This document shows, one piece after another, positions 42,630-50,730 of a stretch of 64,000 nucleotides of DNA. The stretch's first letter is position 1, and every line of letters starts with the position of its first letter. Where the stretch lies: NCBI RefSeq assembly GCF_003052265.1, contig NZ_QANS01000003.1, positions 310,001 to 374,000 on the forward strand, in the 5' to 3' direction. A program made the translations under genes and the position numbers. This DNA is from Stenotrophobium rhamnosiphilum (GTDB lineage Bacteria > Pseudomonadota > Gammaproteobacteria > Nevskiales > Nevskiaceae). The notes under the pieces were generated by a model. That model was not told the origin of the DNA. It made no database searches and saw only the letters and a program-made list of their open reading frames with translations.

Positions 42630-44003
42630 TTAGCGTGAACCTGCGCGGCGCAAAAAATCTTCGCTGAACATGTCTGGCTTCAGGCGTCCCTGTGCACCTG
42701 CGAGCCAATCGGTTTCTGGCTGACCCAGCGTGAAGATGTCGGCGAAGTAACGGCCGCTTGGCAGGTCATAGCTGACGAAGTCTTGGCTGGCATCGCAAGC
42801 GCCGATTTCCCAGATCGGCGTCACGCTACCTTCCTGCACGCGCTGCATCTTGCCCTGCGCGTCATACATATCGACAACGATAATTGCCCAAGTGTCTTCG
42901 TCGATGTAGAACACGCGCTTCGGTGCAGAGTGACGCTGGCCCGGACGAACCGTGGCTTCCACTTTCCACACGCGGTGCGTTTCATAACGACGTGCATCTG
43001 GATTGATCTGATCAAGACCGAACATGGTCTTGTCGGTGAAGCGCTTGCTGTCACGCAGTGAGAAGCTGTTGTACTGGACGATCATCTCTTGCTTGCCGAT
43101 CAGCTTGTAGCTGTAACGATCGAGCATGCCGTTGTACATCCACGCCTGATCGACGTAATAGGTATTTTCCAAGCCAATCAGCGGTGCGTCATAAGCGTAT
43201 GTCGAGAGCTTGCGAACGCGGCGTTGGCCAGGGAAATACTGCCAACCTTCGTTGGTGGTTTGCAGTTTGTAAACGCCAGCGAACAACGTGCCCGCGAGTG
43301 CAGCCGGTGCGGTGCTTTCTTGGAAGAAATAGAACTCAACGCCGTTGGCATCAGCAATCGCCTTGGTGTTGGGAGATTGGAACGGCACCAGATATTTGGC
43401 GGTGTATTCCAGTTTGAGAAAATCTGAAGAGCCTTTACGTGGCGACAGCATCGTGTAGTTCGGTTCGATGCGGCCTTGGCCTTCGTAGCGCAGCTTGTGA
43501 TTCCAGATCAGCTCAACGCCGTTGCTCGGAACCGGGAAAGGAAAGCCGGAGCCGGTTGCGCTGCCGAGTTGAAAGCCATCCGCAGCCATCTTGGCGATCT
43601 TGGCGTTTTCTTTGGTGCGCTGATAAACGATATCGGGATAGCCGCAAGAACGATGCGTTGGATACACATCCATGCGATAGCCCTTGATGGTCTTCAGCAA
43701 TTCAATCTGACCGGGCGAAAGCTTGGCTTGGTACTGCGCGGCGTTGGCGGCAGTGATGGAGTAAAGCGGTTTTTCAGCTGCATAAGGATTCGGGCGCAGC
43801 TGGCCGATTTTCCAGCCCGCAGGTGCTTGCATGGAGCCACCGGTCCAGGCTGGAATGCTGCCGTCCTTGTTCGCGGCTTTCTCAGCGCCTACCGGCGTGA
43901 GTGTGCTGCCGAGTTTGGCGATATCTGCGTCTGATGCGGCATAAGCGCCACAAGTGAGCATTGCCGCCGACGCTGCCAAGAAAATCTTGCTGAACTTCAT
44001 CAT
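42630..44003 (-). CDS. DUF1329 periplasmic protein
   Basis: 457 residues. Signal peptide MMKFSKIFLAASAAMLTCGAYA. Conserved DUF1329 segments: GADKVANKDGSIPAWTGG-like start (here GAEKAANKDGSIPAWTGG), YPTHRSCGYPDIVY, PGQRRVRKLSTYAYDAP and DEDTWAIIVVDMYDAQGKM. The family has a LolA/LolB-like fold that could carry a lipid across the periplasm. AAAGGGAC precedes the tandem ATGs. It is the first gene of the DUF1329-DUF1302-MMPL-YCF48-cytochrome-flavoprotein set; the 183-base gap upstream holds the promoter, with no clear motif. Confidence 0.9.
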   Translation of the reverse strand: MMKFSKIFLAASAAMLTCGAYAASDADIAKLGSTLTPVGAEKAANKDGSIPAWTGGSMQAPAGWKIGQLRPNPYAAEKPLYSITAANAAQYQAKLSPGQIELLKTIKGYRMDVYPTHRSCGYPDIVYQRTKENAKIAKMAADGFQLGSATGSGFPFPVPSNGVELIWNHKLRYEGQGRIEPNYTMLSPRKGSSDFLKLEYTAKYLVPFQSPNTKAIADANGVEFYFFQESTAPAALAGTLFAGVYKLQTTNEGWQYFPGQRRVRKLSTYAYDAPLIGLENTYYVDQAWMYNGMLDRYSYKLIGKQEMIVQYNSFSLRDSKRFTDKTMFGLDQINPDARRYETHRVWKVEATVRPGQRHSAPKRVFYIDEDTWAIIVVDMYDAQGKMQRVQEGSVTPIWEIGACDASQDFVSYDLPSGRYFADIFTLGQPETDWLAGAQGRLKPDMFSEDFLRRAGSR

Positions 44004-44186
44004 TGTCCCTTTCCTCTATTGATGACTGCCGTATTTATTTGCCACTTGGCGGCAGCGTACGTGAATGAGTGTCTACGCAACAACGTGCAAACGCGAGGGC
44101 CGCAAGGGCCATACGGGGTCGCTATGACGGCCACGCCGGTGTAAAAATTGTGCAAAGAAATCAGCTATTCGCGGCACTTTGCTAGA

Positions 44187-45644
44187 TCAGCCCGCAGTGA
44201 TCGGCTGCGCCAGAATCCACAAACCTGCCGCGGTGAAGACCACCATCAGGAATAGCATCGGAATCTGGCTCAGCACGGCTTTGCCGCGAGTTGGAAAAAC
44301 TTTCAGCGCTTCAACGTGGGCCAAATAGACGCTGACGATATGGCCAAACAAGATCAGGCCGACTTGGCTGTGCCAGACCAAACCCATCGCCGGAAGAATT
44401 GGCGCGCGATAGCGTCCTGCAGTGCCAAACAAATTCCAGCCCATACCAAACGGATCTGAAAACAGGCTGATGATCTGCACGCCTTGCGTGAGCAGCAGCG
44501 TGTAGTAGTGCGTCATGTTGTAGACCAAAGCGATCGGCAACAGAGAAAACGCAAAGCTCAGCGCCAATTCACGCAATGACAACTTGCTGCCGGTAATCAG
44601 TTTGGCCAAGCCGATGAACAGCAGATAGAACGCCAGATAGATTAATGGCGACAGCAGCAGCCACAGCGTTTCATAAGCGACGTAATAAGGACGCAGGATC
44701 GCGTAAGACGCGATCGGCACCGTCTTCACCCACGGTGCGAGAAGGCCATATGGATCAGTCCAGAACAACATGAACCATGACTTGGTTGCGTGCAGTCCAT
44801 CAAACGCGGTGGACGAGAGCATGAACAGCACAAAGATCAGCAGGCTCCAATGTTCCGCGCGCTCTTCCAGCAAGCCAGCAAAAGGCAGGCGCCAGCGCAG
44901 TCGACCTTCTTCGTAGTGCAGTGGCGACATCTTTGCAGTGAGGCGCAGAAACACGCTCATGAACTCGCAGTAGCGAAACCATGCCTGTGTGCCGATCAGC
45001 CATACGCCGAGCAAGTTGATGGCGCTGTAGATCAGCAACATCTTCGCCAGCGATGAAGGGCGATTGAACATGAAGAGTTCAATCCAGATGAAGCCTGCAT
45101 ACAACGCCAGGGCAGGCCAATACGCGAGTAATGCGGGATAACGCCACAAGCCCTGCGTGTAGCGCTTAAACACTTTGCCTAGCGCTTCGGCCATCACGCG
45201 CCAGGGGTTGATTACGGAATACAGATCACCAATCAGCGCCGTGATGTAACTAAAGCCCAACATGAAAATGACCCAGAAGAAGGTCATGTTGATGTTGCGA
45301 TAAGGATCCTGACTGCCGAACAAGCCGGTGACGATGCACAGCCCCAGCATGAATACGCTGAAAAACTTGAGCGCAGAAAGAAGCTTGATGCGACGCAATG
45401 CGCGCATGAACTTCGACTGCGTTAAATCGCCACCCGGTGCTGCTGCATCTGAATGTTTAGGCGCTTGTAAAAAATAACCGACGATCAGGAAAGACAGCAG
45501 CAATGCTGCCGCTGCACCGTAGACATACATCCACAAAGGCACCGGCAGGTTGTAGAGCTTGCCGAATGAATGCGCCTGTACTGCACTCGGCGATAACGCG
45601 CCGAGTAGCAGTAAGGTTTTGCTTTTTGATGCCATTAATCGCAT
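44187..45644 (-). CDS. Polytopic membrane protein resembling fenitrothion hydrolase
   Basis: About 485 residues from MRLMASKSK, seven bases after the stop of the preceding gene (MASKSK is an alternative). An exported leader ends at VQAHSFGKLYNLPVPLW, the AHxxGxxxxLPxP start seen in proteins annotated as fenitrothion hydrolase. Some 10-12 transmembrane helices follow (for example MYVYGAAAALLLSFLIVGYF, FFWVIFMLGFSYITALIGD). Catalytic residues are not evident. The real role is unknown; it may be a membrane partner of the DUF6351 protein it follows. Confidence 0.65.
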   Translation of the reverse strand: MRLMASKSKTLLLLGALSPSAVQAHSFGKLYNLPVPLWMYVYGAAAALLLSFLIVGYFLQAPKHSDAAAPGGDLTQSKFMRALRRIKLLSALKFFSVFMLGLCIVTGLFGSQDPYRNINMTFFWVIFMLGFSYITALIGDLYSVINPWRVMAEALGKVFKRYTQGLWRYPALLAYWPALALYAGFIWIELFMFNRPSSLAKMLLIYSAINLLGVWLIGTQAWFRYCEFMSVFLRLTAKMSPLHYEEGRLRWRLPFAGLLEERAEHWSLLIFVLFMLSSTAFDGLHATKSWFMLFWTDPYGLLAPWVKTVPIASYAILRPYYVAYETLWLLLSPLIYLAFYLLFIGLAKLITGSKLSLRELALSFAFSLLPIALVYNMTHYYTLLLTQGVQIISLFSDPFGMGWNLFGTAGRYRAPILPAMGLVWHSQVGLILFGHIVSVYLAHVEALKVFPTRGKAVLSQIPMLFLMVVFTAAGLWILAQPITAG

Positions 45645-45651
45645 CGAAGTT

Positions 45652-48126
45652 TTATAGCCCTGTGGTGCGGAACGCAGGAGCAACCAAGCCGAGACCTGAA
45701 TTTTCTGGCGCAGCGGGCAACGGCACGCCGCCATAAATCACTTTGCCTTTATTGTCTTGGTAAGTCAGCCAAGGAACCGTTTTTTGAGCGCCGACGCCGG
45801 GCTGTGTGTAATCACAAACGCCTTCTGGGAATAGCGTCTGCATCTTCGCCCACTGTGCGTCACTTAAACCAAACACGCCGTAGTTGTCAGCGCGATTCAG
45901 TGGTTTCAGTTGGCACTTGTTGACGTCGGTGGTAATCGCATCGCCAGCGACCATGCGTGGTGTTTCAAAACGCATCTGCACCAGCGTCTGTACCAGATTG
46001 ATACCGCAGACGGTGCTGAGTAGCGGATCAACAATGAGGCCCGTGGCGGGATTCAACGCTGCATACAAAGTAGGCGAGAGAATTGGGCCGAGTACTGGAC
46101 CAAGAATCGGATCAAGCAGCACGCCAGCGACTGGCAGGAAGAAACCATCCGGGCTCACGACGGAGTCGAGCTGTGTGCAACGGTCGTGAAGATCGCCGGG
46201 TTTGTTCTGCGCAATTTTTTGCGACAGCGGTACTTCGCGAAGATCAGGTTCGACTGCGGTCAACCAACGATCCATTGCCAACACAGCTTCGTTGGTGAAC
46301 GTGGTATCACCAATGATCGGCACTGCGCCAAACCAAATTAAATGATTGGGATGCTGACCGTTCTGTTCACGATCCATGCGCGCACGGATCGCCCATGTGC
46401 GATACGCATCATGCGCGATGCCCGGATCAGGTCCGGTGAGGCTGATGATGGCGGTGTCTTTGAGATTGTTCGCAACGTTAATTGCGCCGCTGCGATACGC
46501 GCGACCGAGTGCAGCTTCGTCGCCTTTGAGGCGGTGTGCGACGGGTTGGATATCGACGTTGACGCCACCGATCTTGGCGTTCAAGTCGATAAACATATCC
46601 GGTGTGATGATGCCCTGCTGCAAGCTCGCAAGACCGTATTGCACGCCGACGTTATCAGCAGCGAGACCCGCGAAACCTTTGCCGAGTTTCTTTTCATTCT
46701 CCGACCACACATCTTTCGGACGCGGACCAAACACATTGATCATCGTGTCTGGAACAGCGCAACGAACGCCGCCCGGATTGGTCTCGGCGTTGTAAACCTG
46801 ATCGGCGTTGACGTAAGCGATATCGCCGCAGAGATTGCTTGGAACAAATGCGCTGAAGAAACCGATGTCGCTGATGATCGCGTCAACCGGCAACAGATTG
46901 CCTTCAACGGCTGCCCACTGCAGCGGTGTCCAAACAACGCCGGTCGCCCACTTGCTAGGATCTTCAAAGTACGGACGCAGCAAGTGATAGTCGAGCACCT
47001 GCGTTGCGCTGGAGAAAGAATCCGGGAACGAGCACTGCGGCGTAATGCCTTGGTAAATACCCGGATAAGCATTGGCAACTTGTTGCTGCGTGATCGAACC
47101 GCCAGAGCAACCCGTGCCAACGCTGTAACGCAGTTCGCCATAATTTTCGACGACGCGTTCTTTGGCCATCATCAATGACTCGGCCTGCAACACGATGTTG
47201 CAGTTGTGGCCGTTGTTGTTGAGCGCAGTCGACATTGTTGCGTATCCGCGACTAATCGCTGCGGTGATGCTGTCGCCAGTGACAAACTGCAATTCAGGCG
47301 GGAAGGTGCCGGACTGATCTGCATTCGGTGCAACACCCACGCCATAAGTGGCGCGGCAACTGCCGCCATGACTGATCAGCAGTTTGTGATTCCACTGCGC
47401 TTGCGGTGCCCAAGGTTCCCAAGGCTGTCCGGGTTGGAACAAAGTTGCGATGCGATATTGATCGCGATCTTGATAGCCGGTTTCAACACGCACAATAAAC
47501 GGCACGGTGACGCCTGTGTCCGTTGTTGTGTTGGCGACATCAGTAGCGGGATGCGCTGGATCGTAAGGCTGTAGCGTCAGAAACGGGATGACGGATTTAT
47601 ACAGATAGGTATAGACCGGTGCTTGATTGCACTGCGCATCAACGGCGGTTTCCTGACAGGTCCAAGGTTGTAACTGTGGGCCAGAAAAAATCGGGCCGCC
47701 GTTCGGATAATTAACGATGGCGTAGCTCGAATCGTTGCCACCCGGGATGCGTGCCTTCAGTACGTTGCGGCCGACTTTCATATCGGTGATCAAGCCCATG
47801 TAGCGGCCGTTATCACGCAGCGCAAATTGATGGGTCACGTCTTTGCCATTGAGCGACATCTTCACGGACGGAGCCGCGGCGCTGTTCGGCAATACCACTT
47901 CAATCAATGCATCGCCGCCACTGACCAAATCGGCGCGGTTCGATAAAACATGAATAGCGTCGCCTGAGATCGGGCCGCTGCTACCACTGCCAGTGCCGCT
48001 GTTCTCAACGGGAGAACTACGACTGCAGCTGATCAAGAAGATGGAGGCCAGCACGACAAATGCGATCTGCATTTTTCCGCGGCCCAGCAACGACAACAGG
48101 CCCGTGTGGGCATTGATATGACGCAT
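45652..48126 (-). CDS. DUF6351 family lipoprotein
   Basis: 824 residues from MRHINAHTG, with GAGGAGAG upstream. A hydrophobic leader ends in the lipobox FLISCSRS. The N-terminal segment IHVLSNRADLVSGGDALIEVVLP matches DUF6351, split by eye as its most conserved part. A probable alpha/beta-hydrolase-like core contains HKLLISHGGSCRATYG and the nucleophile-like GTGCSGGSITQQQ. A late histidine sits in NGQHPNHLIW. A surface or periplasmic esterase-type role is a reasonable inference. The polytopic membrane gene follows 7 bases downstream. Confidence 0.75.
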   Translation of the reverse strand: MRHINAHTGLLSLLGRGKMQIAFVVLASIFLISCSRSSPVENSGTGSGSSGPISGDAIHVLSNRADLVSGGDALIEVVLPNSAAAPSVKMSLNGKDVTHQFALRDNGRYMGLITDMKVGRNVLKARIPGGNDSSYAIVNYPNGGPIFSGPQLQPWTCQETAVDAQCNQAPVYTYLYKSVIPFLTLQPYDPAHPATDVANTTTDTGVTVPFIVRVETGYQDRDQYRIATLFQPGQPWEPWAPQAQWNHKLLISHGGSCRATYGVGVAPNADQSGTFPPELQFVTGDSITAAISRGYATMSTALNNNGHNCNIVLQAESLMMAKERVVENYGELRYSVGTGCSGGSITQQQVANAYPGIYQGITPQCSFPDSFSSATQVLDYHLLRPYFEDPSKWATGVVWTPLQWAAVEGNLLPVDAIISDIGFFSAFVPSNLCGDIAYVNADQVYNAETNPGGVRCAVPDTMINVFGPRPKDVWSENEKKLGKGFAGLAADNVGVQYGLASLQQGIITPDMFIDLNAKIGGVNVDIQPVAHRLKGDEAALGRAYRSGAINVANNLKDTAIISLTGPDPGIAHDAYRTWAIRARMDREQNGQHPNHLIWFGAVPIIGDTTFTNEAVLAMDRWLTAVEPDLREVPLSQKIAQNKPGDLHDRCTQLDSVVSPDGFFLPVAGVLLDPILGPVLGPILSPTLYAALNPATGLIVDPLLSTVCGINLVQTLVQMRFETPRMVAGDAITTDVNKCQLKPLNRADNYGVFGLSDAQWAKMQTLFPEGVCDYTQPGVGAQKTVPWLTYQDNKGKVIYGGVPLPAAPENSGLGLVAPAFRTTGL

Positions 48127-48245
48127 GAAACTCTCCTCGCACCGCATTACCCGCCGATTTGCGACAAACCAGCAGCGGATACCACGCAACTTAAAAATGA
48201 CTGTTGCTGTAGCTCCGCTTGCTGGGCTTACATCTTTCTTTTTGC

Positions 48246-50462
48246 TTAGCGATTAACGACTTTTTCCCACATCTGCAGATACGCTTCAGCTGAGTTGTAG
48301 AGCGCGTCGATGGCTTCTTGTCCGCCTTCGATGCGAGTCTCTTCAACGAAGTCTGGAACCATGCCGTACATCGCGGTGCCGTCGACATCGATATCCCAGT
48401 TCTTGCCGCTCTCTGGAATGGTCAACTTGTTTACCGTAATTGGCTTGATGCCTGCGGCAGCAAACTGTGGGCCCCAACCTGGGCCGCTGAACATTGTGAA
48501 TGGATATTTCACCGGCGTTGAGCCTGCGCCGCGTGGCGTTGCCAGACCACCAAAACCATTGCCATCAAAGCCGTAGCCTTCTGCCAATGGACGACCTGCT
48601 GGCCAGATTGGTTTCAGACGCTGCAAAAATTCTGCCTGACCACGACCGTTAGGTTTGTATGGATAAATGACGCCGCCAAGATTGAGAATGTCTTTGGCCA
48701 TCTCCACCGAGAGACCGCCGTGTGCGCCGTGCATCGATACCAATGGATAGCCTGGCTTCTGCGCCTTGGCCATTTCGATGATCACGCCCTTTTCCAGAAT
48801 ATCGGCGTGATCCACATCAATGATCATTTTTTTCTTCATGATCTGCTGCACGGCATAGCGACCGAGATCTGTAATTTCGCGCTTGTTGCACTGATAACCC
48901 GGCGGATAAATCGGCAACACGCCACCGGTGAGTGCGAACACCGCTTGCGTCAGTGGATCGTTACCGGTGCCAGGAATCGCCGTGGTCATCACAGCGCCTG
49001 CTTGATAGAAGTCAGCTTTGTTGCCGCCATCCGGCGTGCCGGGCGCTGCGGTCAGATAAGGAACTGCGGGGCAATCCTTGGTTTGCCAGAATGCACCGGT
49101 CTGCAGGAAGCCAATCAGGTTGAGTGCGAGCGGTGAAAAGATGCCGGTGCCGCCGAGGGCGCTGTTGACGTCATGTGCCGGATAAATCTGGCGCACGCCC
49201 ATCGCGTAGAGGCGATCAATTTGTTTGTCGATATCTTCTTTGGTGCAACCAATCGTTTCGATCGGGCCGACATAGTTAACGGTGCAATCGAAAAGATCTG
49301 CGAACTCAACGCCAGGTACCACAGCGAGCTTGCCTTGGTTGATGACTTTGCGCGCTTCTTCTGGCGTTTCAACAATGCGATACCAACCTTTGCCCGGGCC
49401 ACCTTCTTGCGCGTCGATGTAATCTTCGATGGCGTGCAAATAGCTGACCTGTTTCACGCCCACGGCCATGTCATTGCACTCCGACGTGATATTGCCGGGA
49501 TTGGTGACGGTGACAAAAGTTTTTGCGAGTTCGCACAGTGCGTTGATGTTGGTGCCGAGGTTCACCTGCAAGCGCAGACCCGACATCCAAGCGCGTTCCA
49601 CCCATTTGTAATACATGGCTTGGTGCGTGTTGGAACCGGCGGTTGGCCAACCAATGAATGAAGGCCAGCCGAGCGTTTCGTGTGGCGTTGGCGCGGTGTG
49701 AACAATGGTGTCTGGATCGAGCAAGCCATTGGGGCCGTGTACGCCGACGCAATTCTTCAACGCTTCAGTCACGCCGAAACGATGGAATGGCATGCCGTAT
49801 AAAGCGCCGCCAGCAGATGGCCCGATGTTGCCGCTGCCATCCGACATTTCACTCGACATGCCCATATGCGTGTGACCATCCGCAAAACCGATCACGCGCT
49901 TATTAACGCCTTGTCCTTTGTAAGTAGCGCCTTCGATGTCCACCGGCATTTCTGGATACGACGTGCAGCCGCTTGTGGGAACAAAATTAAACGTGCCCGC
50001 AGTGTCAGACAAAATCAGTTTACCGCTGGCATCGGTCGCGAGTGACTTGCCTGCTGATTCAGATGTGATCGTGTACTTGCCGTTTGACGTGGTGTTGATC
50101 GTCCAGTTGGCGGCCTCTGATGGCGCGTTTGCACTGCCGACACCGCCGCCGCTGACGGCGATCATGGTTTTATCTTTGGCGTAGCAAATGTATTTGCCCA
50201 AGCCTGTGGGTTTCAGATACAGCGGTTCAGCACCGGCAACAGCAGGCGCAGTCGCGGCGTAGCTGCCATCACTGCCTTGCACTTCAAATGCATTGGCGGA
50301 AACAGACTTTAGTGCGAAGCAACCGTTGGCGAGGTCGTAGCGTGATTCCGGAGTTTCTGGGATGCCCGGCGTGACGCTTTGATCGGGCGCGCTCGATCGA
50401 CTGCAAGCGCTCAAGCTCAGCAATACGACAGCGCTGATCGTCCAGAATTTGAAATGACGCAT
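48246..50462 (-). CDS. M19-dipeptidase-like metallohydrolase lipoprotein, copy 1
   Basis: 738 residues. Lipobox LLSLSAC (C20). Residues ~41-165 form a beta-rich domain (YLKPTGLGKYICYAKD; ATDASGKLILSDTAGTF) resembling a trefoil or RICIN-like fold. The catalytic part starts at FADGHTHMGMSSE (H197, H199), then AVVPGVEFADLFDC (Glu), GVRQIYPAHDVNSALGG, IIDVDHAD and PLVSMHGAHGG, in the order of the metal ligands of renal dipeptidase-like (M19) enzymes, although M19 usually has HxD rather than HxH first. Much longer than plain M19 (~350-400). A peptide, amide or lactone substrate is possible. Confidence 0.78.
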   Translation of the reverse strand: MRHFKFWTISAVVLLSLSACSRSSAPDQSVTPGIPETPESRYDLANGCFALKSVSANAFEVQGSDGSYAATAPAVAGAEPLYLKPTGLGKYICYAKDKTMIAVSGGGVGSANAPSEAANWTINTTSNGKYTITSESAGKSLATDASGKLILSDTAGTFNFVPTSGCTSYPEMPVDIEGATYKGQGVNKRVIGFADGHTHMGMSSEMSDGSGNIGPSAGGALYGMPFHRFGVTEALKNCVGVHGPNGLLDPDTIVHTAPTPHETLGWPSFIGWPTAGSNTHQAMYYKWVERAWMSGLRLQVNLGTNINALCELAKTFVTVTNPGNITSECNDMAVGVKQVSYLHAIEDYIDAQEGGPGKGWYRIVETPEEARKVINQGKLAVVPGVEFADLFDCTVNYVGPIETIGCTKEDIDKQIDRLYAMGVRQIYPAHDVNSALGGTGIFSPLALNLIGFLQTGAFWQTKDCPAVPYLTAAPGTPDGGNKADFYQAGAVMTTAIPGTGNDPLTQAVFALTGGVLPIYPPGYQCNKREITDLGRYAVQQIMKKKMIIDVDHADILEKGVIIEMAKAQKPGYPLVSMHGAHGGLSVEMAKDILNLGGVIYPYKPNGRGQAEFLQRLKPIWPAGRPLAEGYGFDGNGFGGLATPRGAGSTPVKYPFTMFSGPGWGPQFAAAGIKPITVNKLTIPESGKNWDIDVDGTAMYGMVPDFVEETRIEGGQEAIDALYNSAEAYLQMWEKVVNR

Positions 50463-50674
50463 GAAAAATTCCCCAGTGATTTCGCAAAGACAGTCCGCTT
50501 GAGCCCCAAGCAGACCGTTACGATTTTTAGAATCTATATGCAGATGGCTAAAGCCGCCATCGGAATAGCTGAGGCTAGGTCTATGAACCCGTTGTCGGGA
50601 GGGCCGTTGCGGCCTCTTGTGGGCGCAGCGACGGACAAGTCACGCCCAAAATGCTGTTTTATATAAAAATTATA
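50463..50674. other. Intergenic region before metallohydrolase copy 1
   Basis: Contains no credible gene. It separates the two tandem paralogues, and with the terminator at 50675-50717 implies that copy 1 has its own promoter. Confidence 0.4.
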
Positions 50675-50717
50675 TAAACAAAAGGCCCGGCAGCGGATGC
50701 ATTCCACTGCCGGGCCT
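50675..50717 (-). terminator. Terminator of metallohydrolase copy 2
   Basis: On the minus strand AGGCCCGGCAG and CTGCCGGGCCT form a stem followed by TTTTGTTTATATAA, immediately after the copy 2 stop codon. Confidence 0.88.
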
Positions 50718-50730
50718 GTGTTTGATGCGT

